Shown: positions 24,840-34,283 of the stretch, one piece after another
Numbering within the stretch: position 1 is the first letter of the stretch
Layout: each line of letters begins with the position of its first letter
NCBI GenBank assembly: GCA_009823395.1
Contig: CM020507.1
Span: 3,309,501-3,373,500, forward strand
DNA: 64,000 bases
Direction: 5' to 3'
Source: Thamnaconus septentrionalis
Taxonomy: Eukaryota; Chordata; Actinopteri; Tetraodontiformes; Monacanthidae
Position numbers and translations under genes: made by a program
Notes under the pieces: model-generated
Database searches by the model: none
Seen by the model: only the letters and a program-made list of their open reading frames with translations
What the model was told of the DNA's origin: nothing

Positions 24840-24980
24840 GGTGTAATTGCACCAGATCCGCCGACATCATTAAATAAGTGCAGTCCATTTGCATGCAAAT
24901 CGGCCCAATTACCAACAAGTAGCTGGCATGAGAGTATCATTTCACATTGAGCTGTATCATGGCTCATTTGCTCTGCCTTG
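24840..24980. promoter_or_regulatory. Enhancer-like island with palindromic octamer
   Basis: Complex sequence in fbrsl1 intron 1 holding ATTTGCATGCAAAT (24887-24900), two overlapping inverted octamer (POU/Oct) sites. Also present are GTGTAATTGCACC, CATTAAATAAG and CCCAATTACC, homeodomain-type cores, all within 110 bp and without simple repeats. The look is that of a vertebrate developmental conserved element; conservation itself cannot be tested here. Confidence 0.4.
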
Positions 24981-26865
24981 AAACATAAGCTCCCGGTGTA
25001 GCGCCGTCCTCCTCTCCGTGTTCATTCAACCTGGATTGAGCACTCGGGGAGTAAAAAGAAAAACTGTTCCCTTCAATTGGAAACGCAAAGATTGGGTAAT
25101 TATCTTTTCACAACACAAAGAGGAAGCGTTTGTATTAGCAAAGTGTTCACCGGAGGAGGCGGCGGCTGCGGTGGTAAAATTACCTCCGACCGCCTCAAAC
25201 AGAGCTTGCGATTATTCCTAAAAGTCAATAGGTTAGGGCACGGCGCTGACAGCCGGGGAGACGGCGACGTGCCTCCAGCAGAGGAGCGCCACTCCCCGCT
25301 CCTCCGCTGTGACACCCTCAAAGTCTTTCGGCGTCAGCCGGGGCTGTCAGAAGTGGCAGGCGCGGGCGGCACAAAGGGCACGAGCAGACATGAAACATTC
25401 ACACAAATCAAAGTGAGCGGGCACAGGCGCACGCGTTTAACGCGTTTGATAAGAAATTTGTCACCGGGAAGAAAAGTGGGAGGAGGAAAAAAAAACGCTC
25501 CGGCTCGGCGAGGCCACCGAGGAGGAAGTTTGTCCGTGAACTTACAAGTGTACGCCGTCATCGAGGGAGGGTTTAATTTAATTATTATTATGGGATGTCG
25601 TATTTTCAGTCCACTCTGGGAACAAAGTTTTTCAAGGAGGCTCCCGTGTGCTAAATTTACTGTGGGACAACGTTGTTCTTTGCGGTCGTGACTTGATGAG
25701 CGCTGACTTCATCCTGACCTCTTGACCTCCTTAAGTCTTCCACATTCATCCTCCACTCTGGTTTCCTCTCCAAAGCGCTGCCACATAAAAGCACTAAATC
25801 CCAACGGACATCGTGAGCAGGTGAAGGCCGCGAGAAAAACTTCCAACATGGACCGACTGCATTTCCTTTTTTCAGTTTTGAATTTAAATCCGACCCGGCA
25901 TTGAGCCATTAATGGTGAATAAAAAGCACGGCGGAGGAGGGCAGGAAGTCAATCACGGCTGATTAATAACCGAGCCTGCCATGGGAGCTTGTCACTGCGA
26001 CGGGGGTGACACCACCGTGATGGCGAAATGAAGTCGTCACCTAAAACGCAGCTTGATTCTCGTCTGCAGTGTTTACTCAAGCAGCTTGATTCGCATCAAG
26101 ACTGGGAGAGCCGGATCGTCTCAAAACTGGGCCTGTCAGTCAGCCACGGGTCCCCCTGTGGGAGCACCACTTTATTTGTCATTTGGATGGTAGTAAACTG
26201 AAAGAGACTGTGCGCGGCTCTCTATTACAAATATATCTTTCCTGACAAGAGACGTGCCACAGAGTGATGACAGCAAACAGGCGGCTACCTGGCTGCGCTC
26301 GCTGCCTGCATCAGCCCTCTGACAGACCAGCGGCAACAATAGGCAGTTTGTCAAAGGCAAATGTCAAGAGTGCAGCGGCACTGGCGGAAAAACATAAAAC
26401 ATCCCCGAGCAGACGAGACTGACGGACAGACCTCGGAGGGGCTCCTCGCCGCTGCCACCTGTTTGTCTCCCTCAACCCTGATTACGTCTCGACACCTGCA
26501 GCCAGACCTTGAAGTAGCAGAGGTTCATCCAGACAACTTTGGCAGGTCCACTTACTCCACCCTGAGTCAGTCCAGCGTCAAGAAGAACCACGTGTGGATG
26601 CAGCGAGGGAAGCCTGTCGCTGTCACCACCACACCACAGGGGAAACCAAAGGGGCTATTGATCTCTGACAGTCGATGTTCATCCACTTCAAACTGACACC
26701 GGCTCGGCTCAGCTCAACCGAGGAACCAGCAAGAGGCCGAGGTACGGAGACACCCACACCAATCTCCTCCTCCACCTCCATCACTTCTGTGGGAACCACT
26801 TCAACTGATGCGAGGATGCAGCACCCTCGCCCAAGCACACTCACTCCCTCACTCTCCCCACTCAC

Positions 26866-27165
26866 CTCCAGACGGTCCAGGCTGATGAAGCTGGTGATAG
26901 CAAATCCATCAATGATATCCTCCTCCTGCGAGCTGGACTCCCGTCTCTTCCGCCGGGGGGGACGCGGCGGGGCTCTGGCAGCGGCGGCTGCAGCCGAGTG
27001 CGGTGCCTTTTTAGCGGCGTCCCTGGCCGGACTGAGTCCCTCCCTGTCGGAGCAGGAGGAGTTGGGGTCCGGGCTGCGGGCGTCCCTGCTTCCCGCCTCC
27101 CGCAGCCTCCGCACCCTCTCACGCTTGGAGCGACACATCCGAGCCTGCTTCACTTTGCCATCCAT
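26866..27165 (-). CDS. fbrsl1: AUTS2-family protein, first coding exon (fibrosin-like 1)
   Basis: First coding exon of an AUTS2/FBRSL1-family nuclear regulator; 300 nt, 100 codons, ending in phase 0. It opens with a basic Arg/Lys-rich stretch (about residues 4-30, including REAGSRDAR), then a Ser/Pro/Asp-rich stretch, an Ala run (58-63) and a Pro/Arg hinge. The diagnostic block [18 protein letters not shown] (71-88) is followed by AITSF. From what I remember of the human proteins, RESSSQEE and the KV...RREA.RDAR start fit FBRSL1 better than AUTS2, which has RESTSAEED. The ATG has A at -3 and G at +4. The exon ends GAG|gtgagtgg at 26866/26865; beyond it the frame runs into unrelated intron sequence. 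Known family role: AUTS2-type proteins join PCGF3/5 non-canonical Polycomb (PRC1) complexes and act in neural and craniofacial development. Family assignment is near certain; the fbrsl1 versus auts2 paralogue choice is about 85% sure. Confidence 0.9.
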
Positions 27166-27300
27166 TCTCGCTGGCGGGGAGGGTGGGTGGGTGGGATGAC
27201 TATAAATAAATATTTATGTAGAAATATTTATATAAATATGACGGCAACTCTGGGCGCAGTGGCCTGAAACGCCCGCTGCGCCGCGTAATGACAGATAACA
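27166..27300 (-). promoter_or_regulatory. fbrsl1 5' leader with AT-rich block
   Basis: Immediately upstream of the ATG is a C-rich leader (on the minus strand) made of CCCAC repeats. It is followed at 27200-27240 by a sharply AT-rich block inside otherwise GC-rich DNA. The block holds CTATAAATAA (27200-27209, fits the MEF2 consensus) and a perfect 16-bp palindrome ATATTTATATAAATAT (27224-27239) that contains TATAAA-like sequence on both strands. A TATA box here would place a start site near 27195-27205 with a very short leader. Equally, this may be an AT-rich part of a longer 5' UTR fed by the CpG-rich promoter further up. No transcript evidence is available. Confidence 0.4.
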
Positions 27301-27550
27301 CGCCGAATTGGTGATGGGGAGGGGGGGGAGCCGAGGGTGGGCAGTGGGTGGGGGGGGGTCTAAGGCTGCGCTAAAAACGCGGTGGGTGCAAATAAGAAGG
27401 AGCGGCGATAAAGCCGCGCAGCACTCGATGACCTTGGCTACGAACCTCCAGGATCCTCCGGCCAGACGAGCCCAGTGTTCAAGTATCCCAGTCCGGCGGA
27501 GCGCTGGCGGGAGGGACGCGGGGCAGCGACGACGCGGATCCACGCGTTGA

Positions 27551-27576
27551 TTTTTTTTTTTTTTTTTTTTTTTTTT
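27551..27576. repeat. Poly(T) 26 upstream of fbrsl1
   Basis: T homopolymer (poly(A) on the fbrsl1 strand), about 390 bp upstream of the ATG and next to the TG/CG tract. Confidence 0.95.
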
Positions 27577-27580
27577 GGGG

Positions 27581-27644
27581 TGTGCGTCTGTGTGTGTGTG
27601 TACGTGTGACTGTGTGTGTGTGTGTGTGCGCGCGCGCGCGTGTC
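27581..27644. repeat. Alternating TG/CG tract
   Basis: TG repeats pass directly into CGCGCGCGCG (27611-27643), giving about 33 bp of unbroken alternating pyrimidine-purine sequence beside the CpG-rich segment. Confidence 0.95.
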
Positions 27645-27910
27645 ACGAATCTGCACTAGGCTGTCGACGCGGTCTGCGCCGAGGCAGGTGCAAAACGGCC
27701 AAACAGTTGCGGCAAAGGCGTCGGAGCCGCTCGGGAACTTTTCTCCTCCCCGGCTCGGGGGTGACGACGGGCAGCCGTGCGGCCGCCGAGCCTCGCTGCG
27801 GAGCGCGGACGGCGCAGCAGAGGAATCATGTCGCTGCCGCCGCCGCCGCTACTGCCGCTACCGCCGCCGCCACCGCCGCCGCTGCCCGCTGTTGTTTTCC
27901 ACCAGCCCGA
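27640..27910 (-). promoter_or_regulatory. CpG-rich segment, probable fbrsl1 promoter core
   Basis: By eye this is one of the most CpG-dense stretches in the window, with many CG steps between 27655 and 27890. It lies about 0.5-0.75 kb upstream of the fbrsl1 ATG and ends in a CCG-triplet tract. Vertebrate AUTS2-family genes are driven from CpG-rich promoters, so this is the likeliest start region. The exact start site and any 5' non-coding exon cannot be fixed from sequence alone. Confidence 0.6.
27835..27885. repeat. CCG trinucleotide tract
   Basis: Interrupted CCG/GCC triplets in the CpG-rich putative promoter, a type of repeat often found in vertebrate 5' UTRs. Confidence 0.9.
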
Positions 27911-27923
27911 TCCATGATCCACG

Positions 27924-27984
27924 GAATAGGAAGCAAGGAAGGGAGGAAGGAAGGGAGGAAGGAGGGAGGGAGGGAGGGAGGGAG
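27924..27984. repeat. GGAA/GGGA tetranucleotide tract
   Basis: About 60 bp of GGAAG then GGGA repeats; GGAA arrays can present ETS-type sites. Confidence 0.9.
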
Positions 27985-28697
27985 TCGGGTTTGTCAAATA
28001 AACACAAGCAAGCTCCGTCCGGAACACACACGCATACACGCACACATACGCACACACGCACAAAAAGCCCGAGCAGGGAGGGGGAAATAAAAATGAGACA
28101 GTGGCAACAGCCGGGTGAGCGAATTAATCCCAGTTATTTATGATTTTTGTTTTAAAGCCATATTCCTCTTCAGCGATCCAAAGTGGAGAGCCTCGACTTG
28201 TGCGCAATATTTCCCCCTTAAATGATCCGAGTCGGACGAACCATCCGGCGTGTCACCAAAAACTCCATGAGGCGACGAAGAAGCAGCAGCAGCAGGAGAA
28301 GAAGAAGCGGAAGCGGTTTATTCCAGTTGAGATAATGTTGAGTTTCTCTTTTTTCCTCTTCTCCTCGCTATAAATCCGCTCCGGTCCGTTCGGCTGCTCA
28401 GTTGCTCGGTTTGGTGCTGGTGGTGTTTTTTTCTCCCTCTCTCCCCCTTCCTCCTCTCCTCTCCTCTCCTCTCTCCGCGTAAGAAGGCTTTGATAAGTGT
28501 CCTTAAAGCGACAGGAGTGATTAAAATCTCCTCTGCCTCCCTCTAATTCCCCCCTTCATCCCAAATTAAGACGCAGCCGAGCTCCGGAGAGAAGCCCACA
28601 GTTCTTCTGACGTATTTCCGCCACCCCCCTGGCTTACAGTGCAATTTGCCACGAGAGGGAGGCAAGTGTGAAAAGGCACGCGCACGCGCGCGCACAC

Positions 28698-28733
<36 letters not shown>

Positions 28734-28734
28734 C
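28698..28734. repeat. (GGCT)9 microsatellite
   Basis: Uninterrupted GGCT units preceded by a short CGCG/CACG tract. Confidence 0.95.
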
Positions 28735-29009
28735 GGGGTTACCTCCGAGTTTGGCACTGAAATGTTTTCATCAGCGTTGTTCAACAGAGCCAGGTGTCAC
28801 CAACAAGCATCAAAAAGGACTTTTTTTTCTTCCTTTTTTAGTTGTGGTTACACACATGCAAAACACTGGCACGCACACTTCTCACAACTCGACAGCTTCC
28901 TCATACTGGTTGTGTTGGCTACAAGGGATCCGAGCCTTTATGGGCAGAAGAGTGTGATGACAACTGTTTCAAAGGCTAGCGGTTAGCTCACTTGGTGTGA
29001 CGTCCAAGT

Positions 29010-29115
29010 GTCGTTCTCTAGGAGTTGTTCTCTAGGGCTCGTTCTCCTGGTGTCGTTCTCTCGGAGTCAGTTATTCGCCAGGTGTCGTTCTCCTGGTGTT
29101 GTTCTCCAGAGGTTG
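29010..29115. repeat. Degenerate 14-16-bp minisatellite
   Basis: Seven or so units related to GTGTCGTTCTCCTG (GTTGTTCTCTAGGG, CTCGTTCTCCTG, GTGTCGTTCTCTCGGA and others). Confidence 0.8.
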
Positions 29116-29282
29116 CAGCAGCTCGCAGGAGCTGCAGGAGAACTCGTGGCATCGGTCATCATCATCATCATCATCACCCTGACTGAGGACGTTGAAAGTT
29201 TGCTGAAAGAAAAACTCTGTGCACGACAGAATGCAGTTCCTATGATGTATTTTGTTGCAAATAAATGAGGCCAGTGTTGCAA

Positions 29283-29283
<1 letters not shown>

Positions 29284-29315
<32 letters not shown>
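29284..29315. repeat. (CAG)10 microsatellite
   Basis: Uninterrupted CAG units; an ATC tract lies 100 bp before it (29158-29177). Confidence 0.95.
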
Positions 29316-29317
<2 letters not shown>

Positions 29318-30292
29318 GGAAACAAAGCAGTGGACTAGAGAGCAGATTCCCCAAATTACTGCTGTAATGAAGTTGCAATGATTCTCGCAGGTCAGCGCTG
29401 CTCATGGACCAGGACAAACTGCCGCATTAATCTGATGCCTTGGCCCAGCGATCTGCATCGCTGCAGTTTAACTCTGCACACCTGTTTCCATGCAACACCT
29501 TGCACATCAGCTGAAAAGACAAGAACCACATCAAGTTGTAACACATTTTTTTCCCAATTCATCAAAATGTGCATGAACATTTTTTAAATGAAACTCACAA
29601 ATTGACCCTATTAAAAATGAAGTAAACACGCCAACGTTTTTGGGGACCCATTCAGGCTCTGATGTCCACCTGGCAATTGGCTTACTGGCTTGCATCACAA
29701 ACTACCTCTATACCACCTTAGCCCTCTGTTTGCTGCCTCCTGCCAAAACTAATTATTTTTTCAGAACGTCAGGAATAAAAAAAAAAAAAAAGATAATTGT
29801 GGAAAACTCACGAGGGCGGAGCTAAGAACTACCTGAAAGTGTCCCGGCCAACCTAGGGGGCAGGTACTGGGGGCCTCTCCGACCTCACAGAGGGCCGACG
29901 TCGAGACAGACCATGTAGAAAAAGTAGAGTAAGAAGCTAAGGATCTAGTTTTCTATTTGTAGGGAGCTCACCAATGGGGGGGTAAAAGACAAAGCGCCTT
30001 TAAACACGACCGTCCAGGATGCAGTGCGGGAGTAACAGCCGCTCTCGACCTTTACCGCCAACATGCGCTGGACGTGTGTGTCCGGTGCAAACGTTAGCGT
30101 TTGCACAGCGTTTTGGCCGCCCGCTGTGCCTGCCAGGGCCGGGGGAGAGGGGAGGCCATCTCATCCCTCGCCTCACCCCTTACACCAAAAACCCTCTTCC
30201 GACTAGGATTAGCCCAGCTGCGGCGTCACAAAAATCCTCGCTCATTTGTTTTTCCGATGGGCAACGAATATGGAATAACCAGAGAACGCAGA

Positions 30293-30294
30293 GG

Positions 30295-30325
<31 letters not shown>

Positions 30326-30328
30326 ATG
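30293..30328. repeat. GA microsatellite
   Basis: GA units with G interruptions at the right end. Confidence 0.9.
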
Positions 30329-31411
30329 GAGGAGAACGTGACAGAGTTATCAAAGCTGATAACGAGCTCCTCTGTGGTCTGTTTAGACGTCGGCCGATCT
30401 GAGGCCATCGTCTGCGATAAGCGTGCGATACGAAGGCGGCTTCTGATCTGCGGCTGTGGCGGCTCGGCGGGACTCTCAAGCAGTCGGAGTCAGACGGGGA
30501 CGTGGAGAGAGAAAAAAAAAACGATAATGAAAAATATGAAAAACACGCGGTATTTTGGTGTGGAGTTGTCAGAGCTGAGAAAATATTACAATATTCAGAT
30601 GGAGTGTAAAAATAAATGCGAGACTTTTCAGGTTGGGCATCATTTCATCGGTGCAGCACAGCGCCGAGAGCAAGGCTGATTTTTATTTCTATTTTATTTT
30701 TTTAAGGCAGTTTGTGCAGGGACTTCAGTGTGGGAATCGTCTTGTATGGCGCTGCAAAAAATAAAATAAATAAAAAAACCCGCAAAGCGACGCATCAAAA
30801 TGCAAAACGGAACTATATTTATGCAAATGCACTGCGCTGCAGGGTAAATTATCAGAGCGCTGCAGGCGATTGAACCGGAGAGAGTGAGTGAGTTGACTTC
30901 TTTTATGGCTGCGCTGCCGCCGCAGCAGCAGCAACAGCAGGTTACACTGTGCAATCAGTACACAGCCATAAAAAGAAAAGTCACACCAGGTTTCTGCTCT
31001 CGACCGCTGCTGAACATAAAGCCCCTAATTAAAAAGCGCTCTGTCTCTCCAGTCTTCATTTAAAACCTTGCTGAACCAAAGAACAACATCCAGGCGGCAG
31101 GTCGGCCGTCGATCCTCCAGCAAACGCATATCGATGCCGTTATCGCTATTGTTTTTCATGTTGTTTTAACCTCGCGACCCGAGGAGGCGAGAATTTTTTT
31201 GACGAGAACTAATTCAGGAGAGGGGCGGTGGAGGAAGAGAGGGAGAGATTACCTCCCTTTCCTCCCTGGCTACTGTTTGCTGTGAGCTCTAATCCGCCGC
31301 TCGCAAGATCAAACAGACGCACCTTTGAAACGCTCGACCTTCGGCGGCGCTGGAGGCTGAGAGGGGGAGGAGCCTGTCACACTTTCATGCTGTTCAAATG
31401 GGTGGAATTGT

Positions 31412-31450
31412 GTATACATATATATATATATATTAATATATACATATAAT
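31412..31450. repeat. TA-rich microsatellite
   Basis: TATACATATATATA-type tract, self-complementary over much of its length. Confidence 0.9.
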
Positions 31451-31905
31451 ATTGATGTATTTTTTTTGGGGGGTGGTCAAGGTGATTCTTGCTTTAGGGG
31501 CTATACCCCGCTTGAGACGACTCCACTGGGCTCTAGATAAAAAAGAAAACTCTCGGCGTCACAAGTACTGGCTGTATCCTCCCACTCCAAGTACAAGTAC
31601 AGAGCCTGGCGGGGCGGGGCGGGAGGGGCGGGGGGTGGAGAATCAATACACTGAGATTTGCCGCTGGAACATTAGATGGCTGTGAGACGCAAAGCCTCGC
31701 GCCACCACTGCCGCTGCTGTCCGTCGGCCTTACAGTGTCGTTTGTCAGTATATTAGGCCCAGTATTGATCTGGGGGGGGTGTAGTTGAGTCATAAAACAG
31801 ATGAAGTGAAGAAAAAATATTCACTGTCCACTAGGAACATCTACACCTGCTGGGAGAGTGTTGCGTCATGGGAAGGAGGAGAGTGAAAGACATGTGTCAC
31901 TTATA

Positions 31906-32019
31906 CAAGAAGAAGAAGAAGAAGAAGAAGAAGAAGAAGAAGAAGAAGAAGAAGAAGAAGAAGAAGAAGAAGAAGAAGAAGAAAGAAGAAGAAGAAGAAG
32001 AAGAAGAAGAAGAAGAAGG
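31906..32019. repeat. (GAA)38 long triplet expansion
   Basis: 114 bp of AGA/GAA with a single slipped unit near 31981-31985, entirely purine on the plus strand. Confidence 0.95.
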
Positions 32020-34258
32020 ACTTTTTTAGTTGGTTGCAGGCAATTATGACTGGGCGCTTCCTAAATTATTTGGATGCTATCCTGCGTATCCATGTGAGAG
32101 CCCATTTAAAGTTTTTGTTTTTGGTTTGATAGGTGGCTTTCTTAGACTTTATTTCATTTCTTTTTAATTTTTTTAATTTTCATTGTCTTCTTCAGGAATT
32201 TCACAGATCCTCAAAAACTAGCAGTGACGTTCTGAGCCTGGAGAGCCGGTCTGGCTGCAAGAACCAGGAAAGAAATTTATTGCGTTTACATTCTTCTTCC
32301 TCAAGCTGTGCCGTAAGTAAGAAGAGCCTGCAGAAAGCGTTGTGTTGGGGGAAGGAGAGGAACTTAGTCCTATAACATCCAGTTTTTATTTATTTTTGTG
32401 AAGATAAAGTAGATTTACACATTTTTTTATTGGTGGTTAGCAAGATGGATGAGTAGGTTTTTTTGTTTAGTTTTACAGTGGATGACCGACCCGGCAGCTG
32501 TTCACAACTTGGCAGCGATGGAAAAAAAAAAATTAGAAAATCATTCAGACAGCGACTTTAACTCTCCAGGTTCTAAATTGTAAAATGGCACCGATAAAAA
32601 AAGATGGAGCCGGTCAGTTATGAGTCGCCCACTCTGGAAGATATTTACCAACAACACAGTGTTTTTCTCAGAGGGTCTCTGTTTGATTTATTTCTCGGCC
32701 CAAACTGCCACTCTTGTGTGCAATCTTCTACATCTCTCCCACAGAATGCAAATGACTTTGTTGGGGCAAAAAAACAAAAACAAAAACAAGCTCTGGTCCA
32801 GATTCTGGGGCTGATATCTGTGAAGCTCTGGTGACTGCCGGAGTCGTCGGTGCGTTCCGGAGATGGCAACCTTGCCACCGACGAAGGTCGGCTCTTCTCA
32901 CGCTGAAACAAAACAGCGGCTCACGCCCAGACATGGCGTCACAAGCGCGCTCAAGGTTGGTCAAAGAGACACGGAAGATACAGCGCGACCAGTTTCAGAA
33001 CGGCAGTGAGATTCCACTGCTGAACATTTCAGAGACGCTTTTTAGTGCGTTCAGACAAATTAGTGCATCTATTTACTCCCCATTTCCCTCTCTGAAATGG
33101 GCTCCCTTGGATTTCCTAAATTTCATCAATTTGTGCCGGCAGTGATCCCTCACCAGGGGGTTACATTCTGGGCGTAAACAGCGAAAAACCACAAATAATG
33201 AACGCGGTTCATAAAAAGGCCAATAGGAGCACATTAGCGGTACAGTACTGTACGTACGTAATTCCTGTCCGGGCCTGTACATTTTGCACGCAAAGAGTAA
33301 AATGTGTTATGTGTGGAGCTTTACAAGAGATCGGCTGATGCAGAAATTCTTCGTTATCAGGTCCTGAATCAGCGTTGAGTCCCAATACCCACAGGGAATG
33401 AATAAATCAAACATGGAATTCCATTTAGCCTCAGCTGGAACCACTTAAAGCCAGTATGTTGGGATAGCGACACTCCAATAGAGGGGATATCACTCCATGG
33501 TGCTGCTAATACTGATATAATAAATCCACATAATTCGCATTTTGAAGATTCCGGACAGGAAAAGAATTTCACACTGATGCCAATATGATGGAAGCCTGCG
33601 GCGCTTGCAAAACTCAAACAGAAGAAAAGAGTGACAAGTCTCATCCAAGTGTCATCGAAGGGTCTGGATGACACAGCTGGCAAGGCTGGTTACAAACTGT
33701 GACATGTGTCAACACCACAGTTTCAACCAAAATACTCGACTCCTTCAGTTATTTCCGGCTGTTCGCTCCAGTAGTCGCCACTGCCAATCATATTCAATCG
33801 ATTCGTGGTTTTCAGTTTGTCATAGCTTTTTCCATGCATGCAACCCTTTGCATTTCATCCAGGCTAAGGACCAGCTTGAGGAGAAAGCTGCTTTCGGCAC
33901 CCATGGAGCTGCTGTTCTGGTGCGACCTGGCTGAGGATCCAACCCGGGACCTCCCAGTCTCAGGATGGAAAGTCTACCTCGAAGAAACCGCAGGAAAGTG
34001 GGTCACGTTCAAGTTTTTTGGGGAGTAACGTACCTCATGTCTTCCCTATCCCTCCTAAAATTTCATCTCTCTCTGACAAAAGTTTCCAGCCTTTTTTTCT
34101 AGTAATTCGTCTTTGCCGCGCACTTGCGTGGAAACCGGCTGTTTCGAACATGTAGCCACCAGATTCTAACAGAGACGTCTCGATCTGTTTCTGTGACACA
34201 TCTTAGAGAATAATTTACCCACTTTGGTGGCAATTTGTAGGGCAAACCCCCATCAGGA

Positions 34259-34283
34259 CACTGCTGCTGCTGCTGCTGCTGCT
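34259..34283. repeat. (CTG)8 microsatellite
   Basis: Short CTG tract followed by GGAGCGGCT duplicates. Confidence 0.9.

Larger units (their letters stand above)
13001..26865 (-). other. Proximal part of fbrsl1 intron 1
   Basis: Begins (in gene direction) at the gtgagt donor at 26865. It is mostly complex non-repetitive DNA with several enhancer-like islands listed separately, plus CA/TG/GA microsatellites at 16.3-18.9 kb, a 30-bp poly(T) at 14141 and one copy of a dispersed repeat at 18.1-18.4 kb. Fairly long open frames occur here (25077-25691 and 19185-19682 on plus), but they have no recognisable domain and the longest begins at a non-ATG codon. They are treated as chance. Confidence 0.6.

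Noticed and set aside
25077..25691. Longest plus-strand open frame, 204 codons
   Set aside because: It begins at TTG, has Gly/Arg-rich low-complexity content, no domain and no splice or promoter context, and lies in the fbrsl1 first intron.
26623..26865. Extension of the fbrsl1 frame past the donor
   Set aside because: The sequence after GAG|gtgagt loses all family resemblance and the donor is near-perfect, so it is intron.
26675..27199. 174-codon plus-strand frame across the fbrsl1 exon
   Set aside because: It is the antisense shadow of the GC-rich fbrsl1 coding exon; its Ser/Ala/Leu content follows from that.
28366..28410. TATA-like CTATAAATCC on plus as a divergent promoter
   Set aside because: A lone TATA-like hexamer with no downstream gene; bidirectional activity of the CpG region is possible but not shown.
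33840..33990. Possible tRNA-derived SINE (box-B-like GGTCCCGGGTTGGATCC on minus)
   Set aside because: No matching box A at the right distance and no tail; a single box-B-like match is weak.
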